From JACJWR01 sp964556255 (lineage in GTDB: Bacteria; Actinomycetota; Actinomycetes; S36-B12; UBA10799), in contig CAZKVQ010000090.1 of NCBI GenBank assembly GCA_964556255.1, forward strand, positions 1 to 6,206: DNA of 6,206 nucleotides. The letters run 5' to 3'. Shown one piece after another: positions 1 through 6,206 of the stretch. The notes under the pieces were generated by a model. It was given only the letters and a program-made list of their open reading frames with translations, did no database searches and was not told where the DNA came from. Each line of letters starts with the position of its first letter. The first letter of the stretch is position 1. The position numbers were made by a program, and so were the translations under genes.

Positions 1-472
1 CCACGCGTTGCTGGCCGACGAATCGGTGGGTCTGTACGGCTTCGAGGCAGGCGGGGACGGGGTCGACACCGGAAGGCATGCGGCCACCCTCACCGGGGGG
101 AGCCCGGGCGTGCTGCACGGCACCCGGTCGTACCTGCTGCAGGACGACGAGGGTCAGACGATCGAGTCGCATTCCATCAGCGCCGGGCTCGACTACCCCG
201 GGGTGGGTCCGGAGCACGCATGGTTGCGAGACACCGGCAGGGCCGAGTACGCACCGATCACCGACGCCGAGGCGATGACCGCCTTCGAACTGCTGTGTCG
301 CACCGAGGGGATCATCCCGGCCATCGAGAGTGCCCACGCGCTGGCCGGCTCGTTGCGACTGAGCGACAGTCTGGGCCCGGAGGGCGTGATCCTGGTGAAC
401 CTCTCAGGTCGTGGCGACAAGGACGTCGCCACCGCCGCCTCGTGGTTCGGGTTGGCGACGGAGAGCCCATGA
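1..472 (+). CDS. trpB: Tryptophan synthase beta subunit, C-terminal part (5' end outside window)
   Basis: This is the beta subunit of tryptophan synthase. It joins indole to L-serine with pyridoxal phosphate (PLP) to give L-tryptophan, in the cytoplasm, in an alpha2beta2 complex with TrpA. The frame is open from position 2 and stops at TGA 470-472, giving about 156 residues of a protein that is usually near 400. Visible family motifs, in order, are GVLHGTRSYLLQD, ESHSISAGLDYPGVGPEHA, GRAEY, EGIIPAIESAHA (second Glu codon 326-328) and NLSGRGDKD (Ser codon 404-406). The serine of the last motif contacts the PLP ring nitrogen in known TrpB structures, and the glutamate of PAIE lines the same pocket. 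The PLP lysine and the GGGSNA phosphate loop lie upstream of the window. The stop overlaps the trpA start by four bases. This is the standard TrpB type, not the longer TrpB2 type. Identity is certain; the start cannot be placed. Confidence 0.98.
   Translation, partial: HALLADESVGLYGFEAGGDGVDTGRHAATLTGGSPGVLHGTRSYLLQDDEGQTIESHSISAGLDYPGVGPEHAWLRDTGRAEYAPITDAEAMTAFELLCRTEGIIPAIESAHALAGSLRLSDSLGPEGVILVNLSGRGDKDVATAASWFGLATESP
460..465 (+). promoter_or_regulatory. trpA ribosome binding site inside trpB
   Basis: GGAGAG lies just before the trpA ATG at 469, with about five bases between the GGAG core and the start. It sits within the last codons of trpB and, with the ATGA overlap, supports coupled translation of the two subunits. 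It also fixes the trpA start. Confidence 0.75.
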
Positions 473-1281
473 GCAGGCTGACTGAGGTATTCGCGGCTGC
501 CAAGGCCGATGGTCGGGCGGCACTGATCGCCTACCTGCCGGCAGGCTTCCCCAACCCTCCCGAGACCGTGGCCCTGATCGGGGCCATGGTCGAGAACGGG
601 GTGGATGCGGTCGAGGTTGGCCTGCCGTACTCCGATCCACTGATGGACGGTGAGGCAATCCAGTCGGCGGTGGAGCAGGCCCTTGCGGGTGGCGCACGGA
701 TCGCCGACGTGATGGCTGTCGTGCGGGCCACCGCGGAAGCGGGTGCGCCAGCCCTGGTGATGTCGTATTGGAACCCCATCGAGCGCTATGGAGTCGATCG
801 GTTCACGGCCGAACTCGGGGCCAATCACGGCGTCGGCGTCATTACTCCGGACCTGACCCCGGAGGAGGCCGGCGAGTGGGTGGCCGCCACCGACCGCGAG
901 GACCTCGACAGGGTGTTCCTGGTCGCACCGTCGTCCACGGAGGAGCGCATCGCCACCGTGTCCCGGATCAGCTCGGGTTTCGTCTACGCGGCATCCACGA
1001 TGGGGGTCACCGGGGTGCGGTCGGTCGTCTCGGGGGACGCTGCGGGACTGGTTGCTCGGGTACGTCAACACACGACCCTCCCGGTGTGCGTCGGGCTCGG
1101 CGTGTCCACCGGTGACCAGGCCGCGGAGGTGGCTCGATACGCGGACGGGGTGATCGTCGGCTCCGCGTTCGTCAAGGCAGTGCAGTCCGCCCCCGACGAT
1201 GCCGCGGCCCGAGAAGCCGTGGGCGCGCTGGCCCGGGAGCTCGCGAACGGCGTCCGGGGGCACGCCGGGGCCGTCCGCTGA
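469..1281 (+). CDS. trpA: Tryptophan synthase alpha subunit
   Basis: TrpA cleaves indole-3-glycerol phosphate to indole and glyceraldehyde 3-phosphate and passes indole through a tunnel to TrpB. The product is 270 residues, normal for this TIM-barrel family. The two catalytic acids are at the canonical numbers: Glu49 in VEVGLPYSDP and Asp60 in LMDG. Other family motifs are PDLTPEEAGEW (127-137), the active-site loop GFVYAASTMGVTGVR (170-184, loop Thr at 181), and the phosphate-binding segments GLGVST (209-214) and GVIVGSAFV (227-235). The start is the ATG overlapping the trpB stop (ATGA). The same frame is open further upstream, back to position 220, but that part lies inside trpB and has no family similarity. 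The protein starts MSRLTEVFAAAK, as expected for TrpA. It should be cotranscribed with trpB. Confidence 0.98.
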   Translation: MSRLTEVFAAAKADGRAALIAYLPAGFPNPPETVALIGAMVENGVDAVEVGLPYSDPLMDGEAIQSAVEQALAGGARIADVMAVVRATAEAGAPALVMSYWNPIERYGVDRFTAELGANHGVGVITPDLTPEEAGEWVAATDREDLDRVFLVAPSSTEERIATVSRISSGFVYAASTMGVTGVRSVVSGDAAGLVARVRQHTTLPVCVGLGVSTGDQAAEVARYADGVIVGSAFVKAVQSAPDDAAAREAVGALARELANGVRGHAGAVR

Positions 1282-1299
1282 GTCGGCCGTCGGCGACTC
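1280..1299 (+). terminator. Weak hairpin after trpA, possible terminator
   Basis: GAGTCG (1280-1285) pairs with CGACTC (1294-1299). A G-G mismatch and one further C-G pair lie inside the stem, leaving a four-base loop. The stem starts within the trpA stop codon. No T-run follows, so it is not a classical intrinsic terminator, though many actinobacterial terminators lack the T-run. It may mark the end of the trp transcript or only slow it. This rests on pairing by eye. Confidence 0.3.
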
Positions 1300-1304
1300 T
1301 GGCT

Positions 1305-1310
1305 TAGGAT
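1305..1310 (+). promoter_or_regulatory. Possible -10 element for the dsbA-like/lgt pair
   Basis: TAGGAT fits the actinobacterial TANNNT -10 pattern and lies about 50 bases before the dsbA-like start, placing a transcript start near 1317. No good TTGAC-like -35 is seen 16-19 bases upstream. The site would let the dsbA-like gene and lgt be expressed apart from the trp genes. It is a weak prediction, and readthrough from trpA is equally possible. Confidence 0.3.
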
Positions 1311-1342
1311 CGTCCGATAGGCCGTAATGCCATGGTGAATGT

Positions 1343-1349
1343 GAAGGGA
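1343..1349 (+). promoter_or_regulatory. Ribosome binding site of the dsbA-like gene
   Basis: GAAGGGA lies 11 bases before ATG 1361. The spacing is slightly long but usable. No other in-frame ATG occurs before the membrane segment, so this site supports the chosen start. Confidence 0.6.
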
Positions 1350-1360
1350 CCTTTCGCGCG

Positions 1361-2122
1361 ATGAGCGATGCAAAGAAGTCGACCCGGGAAAAGGCCGCCT
1401 CTGCGCGTGCCGCTGCCGAGGCCAGCGAACGACGCCGGGAGCGCACCGTACGCATCGTGATCGCCGCGGTCGTGGTGCTGATCGTGGGCGGCATCATCGG
1501 TGCGGCCGTCTGGTCGACGCAGAAGGATCCGACACCGCCGCCGGATGCCAACACGGCACTTCCCGCGGGCACGTCGAAGACCAACCTGGGGGCTCCGGTC
1601 GGCACCGCGACGAAACCGGTGCTGGACATGTACGAGGACTTCCAATGCCCGGCGTGCGCAGCCCTCGAGCGCAACCTCGGATCCACGATCGATCAACTCG
1701 TCGCCGACGGCAAACTCAAGGTCAACTACCACCCGATGACCTTCCTCGACCAGAACCTCAAGAACGACGCCTCGCTGCGATCCGCTGCTGCCTTCGGTTG
1801 CGCGGTTGACGCCGGGGCGACGGAGAAGTACCACAACACGGTGTTCGCCAACCAGCCCGAGAAGGAGGGCACCGGCTACACCAACGAGCAACTGCTCGAC
1901 TTCGCCAAGCAGTCCGGCATCACGGGTGCCGCCTACGACAAGTTCGCCTCGTGCTTCCAGGCGCAGACATACGCAGGCTGGGCGACGCTGTCCAACGACG
2001 AGGCAGGCAATCGCGGCGTCACCAGCACCCCGACGCTCTTCCTCAACGGCCAGGAGGTTCCTCGGACCGACCTGACCAGCGTGGAGGCCTTCACGAAGAA
2101 GATTGCCTCGGCAGGCCAGTGA
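1361..2122 (+). CDS. Membrane-anchored DsbA-like thiol:disulfide oxidoreductase (thioredoxin fold)
   Basis: This 253-residue protein should make or exchange disulfide bonds in exported proteins outside the membrane. Residues 1-29 are rich in Lys, Arg, Ala and Glu and probably helical and cytoplasmic. Residues 30-51 form one membrane helix (VRIVIAAVVVLIVGGIIGAAV), followed by a Pro-rich linker (57-61). The DsbA-type thioredoxin domain (about 75-250) starts with VLDMYEDFQCPACAALE, where CPAC (Cys96, Cys99) is the redox centre. The cis-proline loop is GVTSTPTLFLNG (Pro224), which matches the family. A helical insertion between them carries two more cysteines, Cys147 and Cys198. Their spacing resembles the second, structural disulfide I recall for M. 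tuberculosis DsbA (Rv2969c). No lipobox is present, so the N-terminal helix is an uncleaved anchor. Its TGA overlaps the lgt GTG. The fold and redox role are firm; whether it works as an oxidase, isomerase or reductase is not visible, and its re-oxidising partner (VKOR or DsbB) is not in the window. Confidence 0.93.
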   Translation: MSDAKKSTREKAASARAAAEASERRRERTVRIVIAAVVVLIVGGIIGAAVWSTQKDPTPPPDANTALPAGTSKTNLGAPVGTATKPVLDMYEDFQCPACAALERNLGSTIDQLVADGKLKVNYHPMTFLDQNLKNDASLRSAAAFGCAVDAGATEKYHNTVFANQPEKEGTGYTNEQLLDFAKQSGITGAAYDKFASCFQAQTYAGWATLSNDEAGNRGVTSTPTLFLNGQEVPRTDLTSVEAFTKKIASAGQ

Positions 2123-3006
2123 CCGACCTGCTCGCGTCGATCCCGAGCCCCACTAGCGGGGTCTGGTACCTGGGTCCGGTTCCCATCAGGGCCTATGCCC
2201 TGATGATCATCCTCGGGATCATCGTCGCGATCTGGATCGCCGACCGTCGCTGGGTCGCCCGCGGCGGCAAGTCCGGTGCCATCACCGACATCGCCATCTG
2301 GGCGGTGCCCGCCGGCATCATCGGCGCCCGCCTCTACCACGTCCTGACCGACTGGTCGACGTACTTCGGGCCCGATGGCAAGGGGTTCGTCGCTGCCCTG
2401 AAGATCTGGCAGGGCGGTCTGGGGATCTGGGGGGCCGTAGCGGGTGGGCTGCTCGGAGCCTGGTACGCGGCCCGTCGGTACGGCATCCTGCTGCCGCCGC
2501 TGGCCGACGCCGCTGCGCCCGGTCTGGCCGTCGCCCAAGCCATCGGTCGCTGGGGCAACTACTTCAATCAGGAGCTGTTCGGACGTCCCACCGATCTGCC
2601 CTGGGGCCTGCAGATCGACAGCGCCCACCGACCGGCCGGCTACCAGGCGTACTCGACGTTCCAACCCACGTTCCTGTACGAATCGCTCTGGTGCCTGCTC
2701 GCAGCGGCGATTATCGTCTGGGCGGACCGGCGCTGGCGGCTCGGTCACGGTCGGGTGTTCGCGCTGTACGTCGCCTTGTACTGCCTCGGACGACTCGCTT
2801 TCGAGATCATCAGGATCGACGACGCCACAAGGATTCTGGGGCTGCGGGTGAACATCTTCACGTCGATCATCATCGGGGTGGCAGCCCTGGTCTATTTCGT
2901 CGTCGTGGGGCGGCTGCATCCGGGACGCGAGACCGAGCTCTACCGCAAGCCGCAGGACGATCCGTCGGAGGATGACGCGGCTGAGTCGGTGGAGACCACC
3001 TCCTGA
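2119..3006 (+). CDS. lgt: Phosphatidylglycerol--prolipoprotein diacylglyceryl transferase
   Basis: Lgt moves diacylglycerol from phosphatidylglycerol to the lipobox cysteine of prelipoproteins, the first step of lipoprotein maturation, in the plasma membrane. The product is 295 residues. The Lgt signature GRWGNYFNQELFG is at 143-155, with Arg144 matching E. coli Arg143. Other family segments are VPIRAYAL (21-28), GARLYHVL (69-76), QPTFLYES (182-189) and GRLAFEIIRID (224-234), whose Arg225, Glu229 and Arg232 match the conserved R-E-R triplet of the last part of the enzyme. About seven membrane helices are visible, roughly at 22-42, 52-75, 100-120, 126-141, 184-202, 212-231 and 245-264. The tail (278-295) is acidic and polar. 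The start is GTG 2119, overlapping the previous stop as GTGA; it gives the usual short N-terminus before PSPTSGVWYLGP. Only a weak AGG lies ahead, so translation probably depends on coupling. At the E. coli His103 position a Trp (Trp104, in LGIWGA) stands instead. Confidence 0.97.
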   Translation: MTDLLASIPSPTSGVWYLGPVPIRAYALMIILGIIVAIWIADRRWVARGGKSGAITDIAIWAVPAGIIGARLYHVLTDWSTYFGPDGKGFVAALKIWQGGLGIWGAVAGGLLGAWYAARRYGILLPPLADAAAPGLAVAQAIGRWGNYFNQELFGRPTDLPWGLQIDSAHRPAGYQAYSTFQPTFLYESLWCLLAAAIIVWADRRWRLGHGRVFALYVALYCLGRLAFEIIRIDDATRILGLRVNIFTSIIIGVAALVYFVVVGRLHPGRETELYRKPQDDPSEDDAAESVETTS

Positions 3007-3029
3007 GCCACAGCTTCAGCCGGCTGCGC

Positions 3030-3035
3030 TAGAGT
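3030..3035 (+). promoter_or_regulatory. Possible -10 element upstream of gltB
   Basis: TAGAGT fits TANNNT and lies about 145 bases before the gltB ATG, just after lgt. A start near 3042 would leave a leader of about 135 bases. I see no convincing -35 and no GlnR-type box (GTnAC-like half-sites) in 3007-3178. This is a low-confidence prediction. Confidence 0.25.
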
Positions 3036-3065
3036 CCTCCTAGATCGGGCCAACGACGTCCCGGT

Positions 3066-3142
3066 CGGCGCCGAGCAGTGAGCTCGAGTTCGCAGGCAGT
3101 GCCGCGCGCAGCCGGTGGGAACCGTGCGCCGCAGGTAGCGGC
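3066..3142 (+). promoter_or_regulatory. Foldable leader region before gltB
   Basis: The 172-base gap between lgt and gltB contains two predicted RNA hairpins. The first has stem CGAGC (3072-3076) with GCTCG (3082-3086) and loop AGTGA. The second is longer. Its outer stem GCCGC (3101-3105) pairs with GCGGC (3138-3142). Its middle stem GCGCA (3106-3110) pairs with TGCGC (3125-3129). Its top stem CGGT (3113-3116) pairs with ACCG (3121-3124) and is closed by GGGA, a GNRA-type tetraloop. Two bases (3111-3112) and eight bases (3130-3137) bulge out. No T-run follows, so it does not look like an intrinsic terminator. It could be a translational or transcriptional control element, or chance folding in GC-rich DNA. 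I do not recognise a known riboswitch class. The rest of 3007-3178 shows nothing else clear. Confidence 0.35.
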
Positions 3143-3178
3143 CATCGTCATCTCCAGATATGCAGAAGTGGGGACCAC

Positions 3179-6100
3179 ATGACCCTGTACTCAGCTGTGC
3201 CCACGGCCGAGGGCCTCTACGACCCGAGTGCGGAGCACGACGCCTGTGGCGTCGCCTTCGTGGCCACCCTCAACGGCGAGGCCACCCACGACATCGTCGC
3301 GAAGGCGCTCGCCGCGCTGGCCAACCTGGAGCACCGGGGTGCCTCCGGCGCCGAGCCCGATTCCGGGGACGGCGCGGGCATCCTGATCGGGGTGCCTGAC
3401 GCCTTCCTGCGCGAGGTGGTCGATTTCGATCTGCCCGGCCCGGGTGGCTACGCGGTCGGAATGGCCTTCCTGCCGCGCGAGCAGGAGGAGGCAGCCGCGG
3501 TGGTGGCCGAGATCGAGAGGATCGCGGCCGAGGAGGACCTGACGGTGCTGGGCTGGCGGGACGTGCCCACTGCCGCCGAAATCGTCGGCGCAAGTGCCGC
3601 GAGCACCATGCCGGCGTTCCGCCAACTCTTCGTGGCCCCGTCGGATGGCGTCATCGACGTGATGGCGCTGGAGCGGCGGGCGTACTGCCTACGCAAGCGG
3701 GCCGAAGGCGCGACCACTGTGTACTTCCCGTCGCTGTCCGCCCGCACGATCGTCTACAAGGGCATGCTGACGACGGGTCAACTCCCGATCTTCTTCCCCG
3801 ATCTGGTCGATGAGCGGGTGGCCTCCAAGGTCGGGCTGGTGCACTCCAGGTTCTCCACCAACACCTTCCCGAGTTGGCCGCTGGCACACCCGTACCGGTT
3901 GATCGCGCACAACGGTGAGATCAACACCGTTCGCGGCAACCGGAACTGGATGCACGCCCGAGAGGCGACGCTCGCCAGCGACCTGATCCCGGGTGATCTG
4001 GAGCGGCTGTACCCGATCTGCACCCCAGCAGCCAGTGACTCGGCCTCCTTCGACGAGGTACTGGAGTTGCTGCACCTGGCAGGGCGCTCGTTGCCGCACG
4101 CAGTGCTGATGATGATTCCGGAGGCGTGGGAGAACAACGCCGAGATGGACCCAGCACGTCGGGCCTTCTACGAGTACCACGCCACCAAGACCGAGGCCTG
4201 GGACGGACCCGCCAACGTCTCCTTCACCGACGGCGACCTGATCGGTGCCGTCCTCGACCGGAACGGGCTGCGGCCCGGGCGCTTCTGGGTCACCGACGAC
4301 GGTCTGGTGGTGCTGGGATCGGAGGCCGGTGTCCTGGACGTCGACCCCGCGTCCGTGATCCGCAAGGGGCGACTGCAGCCGGGGCGGATGTTCCTGGTCG
4401 ACACGGTGGCCGGTCGGGTCATCGAGGACTCCGAGATCAAGGCCGAGCTGGCGGCCGCCGAGCCGTATGCGGACTGGCTGCACGCGGGTCTGGTCCATCT
4501 GGAAGAGCTGCCCGAACGGGAGCACATCGTGCACCCCCTCGCCTCGGTCGCCCGGCGCCAGCAGACCTTCGGGTACACCGCGGAGGCGCTGCGGATCATC
4601 CTCGACCCGATGGCGCGCACCGGTGGCGAGGCACTCGGCCCGATGGGGACGGACACCCCGATCGCGGCCATCTCCAACCGGCCGCGACTGATCTTCGACT
4701 ACTTCTCGCAACTCTTCGCCCAGGTGACCAACCCGCCGCTGGACGCCCTGCGGGAGGAGATCGTCACCTCGCTGTACTCCAACATCGGCCCGGAGGTCAA
4801 CCTGCTGGAAGCGACCCCGGCCGCCTGCCGACAGGTGGTGCTGCCCTTCCCGGTCATCGACAACGATGAGCTCGCGAAGATCCTGCACATCAACCTCGAC
4901 GGTGACCTGCCCGGTTTCCAAGCTGCTCGCATCTCCGGCCTCTATCGGGTGGAGGGCGGCCACGAGGCCCTCGCAGAGCGCCTCGACGAGATTTGCGCCG
5001 AGATGGACGAGCTGTTGGCCGAGGGCGTGCGGTTCGTGGTGTTGAGTGATCGCGACGCCGATCACGAGCATGCACCGATCCCTTCGCTGCTGCTCACCTC
5101 CGCGGTGCACCACCACCTTGTCCGGCACAAGACCAGGACCCAGATGAGTCTGCTCATCGAGGCCGGCGACGTCCGGGAGGTCCACCATGTGGCCCTGCTC
5201 ATCGGCTATGGCGCGGCCGCGGTGAATCCCTACCTGGCGATGGAGACGGTCGAGGACCTGGTGGCGTCGGGCTACTTGACCGGTGTCGAGTCCGCCACCG
5301 CGGTACGCAACCTGGTCAAGGCGCTCGGGAAGGGCGTTCTGAAGGTGATGTCCAAGATGGGTATCTCGACCGTCGCCTCCTACCGAGGTGCCCAGGTGTT
5401 CGAGGCGATCGGTCTGAGTCACGAACTCGTCGACCGCTACTTCACCGGCACGACATCCAAGTTGGGCGGGGTCGGGTTGGACGTGATCGCCGCCGAGGTG
5501 GCATCCCGCCATCGGACGGCCTACCCCGAGTCCGGGTCGTCTTCGGCGCACCGTGCGCTGGAGGTCGGTGGGGAGTACCAGTGGCGTCGGGAAGGGGAAC
5601 CCCATCTCTTCGACCCGGAGACGGTCTTCCGGCTCCAGCACTCCACCCGGGCGAAGCGGTACGACATCTTCAAGCAGTACACGTCGAAGATCGACGACCA
5701 GTCGACCCAGTTGATGACGCTCCGCGGGTTGTTCGAGCTGTCCTCCGACCGTCCCCCGGTGCCGCTGTCGGAGGTCGAGCCGATCTCCGAGATCGTCCGA
5801 CGGTTCTCCACCGGGGCCATGTCCTACGGCTCGATTTCCGGCGAGGCCCACGAGACGCTGGCGATCGCCATGAACCGGCTGGGCGCGAAGTCGAACACCG
5901 GTGAGGGCGGGGAGGATCCGGAACGCTTCAGCCGGATGTCCAACGGCGACCTGAAGCGGTCGGCGATCAAGCAGGTCGCCTCCGGGCGGTTCGGCGTCAC
6001 CAGCGAGTACCTGGTCAACGCGGACGACATCCAGATCAAGATGGCCCAGGGCGCGAAGCCTGGTGAGGGCGGTCAGCTGCCGGGCCACAAGGTGTATCCG

Positions 6101-6206
6101 TGGGTCGCGAAGACCAGACACTCGACGCCGGGTGTGGGCTTGATCTCGCCGCCGCCGCACCACGACATCTACTCGATCGAGGATCTCGCTCAGCTGATCC
6201 ACGACC
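3179..6206 (+). CDS. gltB: Glutamate synthase (NADPH-type) large subunit, N-terminal two thirds (3' end outside window)
   Basis: GltB turns glutamine and 2-oxoglutarate into two glutamates, with electrons supplied through GltD. I translated 1009 codons from ATG 3179 with no stop; the full protein is usually near 1500. A 22-residue propeptide precedes Cys23 (codon 3245-3247, HDACGVAF), the N-terminal nucleophile after cleavage. The class II glutamine amidotransferase domain (23 to about 430) carries HSRFSTNTFPSWPLAHPYR (222-240), the oxyanion-hole HNGEINTVRGNRNW (244-257), SDSASFDEVLELL and DRNGLRPGRFW (360-370). The central domain spans about 470-760 (FAQVTNPPLDALREE, IGYGAAAVNPYLAME, VMSKMGISTVASYRGAQ). 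The FMN-type synthase domain starts near 830 with STGAMSYGSIS (878-888), KSNTGEGGED (904-913) and PGEGGQLPG (961-969), and is cut at SPPPHHDIYSIEDL. The 3Fe-4S cysteines and C-terminal beta-helix lie beyond the window. A G-rich stretch at 3166-3173 is the likely, imperfect ribosome binding site. gltD is expected downstream. Confidence 0.97.
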   Translation, partial: MTLYSAVPTAEGLYDPSAEHDACGVAFVATLNGEATHDIVAKALAALANLEHRGASGAEPDSGDGAGILIGVPDAFLREVVDFDLPGPGGYAVGMAFLPREQEEAAAVVAEIERIAAEEDLTVLGWRDVPTAAEIVGASAASTMPAFRQLFVAPSDGVIDVMALERRAYCLRKRAEGATTVYFPSLSARTIVYKGMLTTGQLPIFFPDLVDERVASKVGLVHSRFSTNTFPSWPLAHPYRLIAHNGEINTVRGNRNWMHAREATLASDLIPGDLERLYPICTPAASDSASFDEVLELLHLAGRSLPHAVLMMIPEAWENNAEMDPARRAFYEYHATKTEAWDGPANVSFTDGDLIGAVLDRNGLRPGRFWVTDDGLVVLGSEAGVLDVDPASVIRKGRLQPGRMFLVDTVAGRVIEDSEIKAELAAAEPYADWLHAGLVHLEELPEREHIVHPLASVARRQQTFGYTAEALRIILDPMARTGGEALGPMGTDTPIAAISNRPRLIFDYFSQLFAQVTNPPLDALREEIVTSLYSNIGPEVNLLEATPAACRQVVLPFPVIDNDELAKILHINLDGDLPGFQAARISGLYRVEGGHEALAERLDEICAEMDELLAEGVRFVVLSDRDADHEHAPIPSLLLTSAVHHHLVRHKTRTQMSLLIEAGDVREVHHVALLIGYGAAAVNPYLAMETVEDLVASGYLTGVESATAVRNLVKALGKGVLKVMSKMGISTVASYRGAQVFEAIGLSHELVDRYFTGTTSKLGGVGLDVIAAEVASRHRTAYPESGSSSAHRALEVGGEYQWRREGEPHLFDPETVFRLQHSTRAKRYDIFKQYTSKIDDQSTQLMTLRGLFELSSDRPPVPLSEVEPISEIVRRFSTGAMSYGSISGEAHETLAIAMNRLGAKSNTGEGGEDPERFSRMSNGDLKRSAIKQVASGRFGVTSEYLVNADDIQIKMAQGAKPGEGGQLPGHKVYPWVAKTRHSTPGVGLISPPPHHDIYSIEDLAQLIHD

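Noticed and set aside
193..1686. Antisense open frame of 497 codons across trpB, trpA and the dsbA-like gene
   Set aside because: It spans three well-supported + strand genes and the gap between them, with no recognisable domain. It is a composition effect.
1933..2919. Antisense open frame of 328 codons across the dsbA-like gene and lgt
   Set aside because: Its product is an Asp/Pro/Gly/Arg-rich shadow of lgt with no known motif, and lgt is clearly the coding strand.
3017..3026. Perfect palindrome CAGCCGGCTG after lgt as a terminator
   Set aside because: It has no room for a loop in its full form, only short stems form, and no T-run follows. It is too weak to call.
3245..3259. GltB CGVAF instead of the common CGVGF after the nucleophile
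   Set aside because: The nucleophilic Cys and the following Gly-Val are intact, and I believe Ala at this place is common in actinobacterial GltB. It is not a sign of inactivation.
3160..3399. A + strand frame from ATG 3160 overlapping the gltB start
   Set aside because: It runs in another frame over the conserved GltB propeptide and Cys23 region, its product is Arg/Gly-rich low complexity, and no family is recognisable.
3689..6202. Antisense open frame of 837 codons opposite gltB
   Set aside because: gltB has unbroken family motifs on the + strand across the whole stretch. The antisense frame is rich in Arg, Gly, Val and His in a low-complexity way and matches no family I know. Long antisense openings are usual in GC-rich genes, where stops are rare.

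Overview
The window is a stretch of GC-rich chromosome with a strong G/C preference at third codon positions. The protein sequences and the gene order (trpB, trpA, a DsbA-like thioredoxin-fold gene, lgt, gltB) point to an actinobacterium. In this phylum lgt commonly lies just after trpA, and Streptomyces-type genomes have gltBD a little further on. I cannot name the genus; a member of Propionibacteriales or a related order is only a guess. All genes are on the + strand, and no mobile element, tRNA, rRNA, CRISPR array or phage gene is visible.

Layout: positions 1-472 hold the last ~156 codons of trpB (tryptophan synthase beta). trpA (469-1281, tryptophan synthase alpha, complete) overlaps it by ATGA. 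A 79-bp gap follows, with a weak hairpin and a possible -10 element. Next is a membrane-anchored DsbA-like disulfide oxidoreductase (1361-2122), whose stop overlaps the GTG start of lgt (2119-3006, prolipoprotein diacylglyceryl transferase) by GTGA. A 172-bp gap (3007-3178) has RNA-folding potential and a possible promoter. From 3179 to the window end runs the first 1009 codons of gltB (glutamate synthase large subunit), open throughout and cut by the window edge.

Functionally there are three blocks. TrpB and TrpA form the last enzyme of tryptophan synthesis. The DsbA-like protein and Lgt both act on cysteines of exported proteins at the outer face of the membrane: one makes or exchanges disulfides, the other attaches diacylglycerol to the lipobox cysteine. 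GltB makes glutamate from glutamine and 2-oxoglutarate; its partner gltD would be expected just downstream, outside the window.

This is mostly ordinary housekeeping DNA, and I did not find a convincing undescribed system. The points most worth a second look are the foldable gltB leader with an overlapping short reading frame, the tight coupling of the DsbA-like gene to lgt, the probable second disulfide in the DsbA-like protein, and the replacement of the E. coli His103 position in Lgt.
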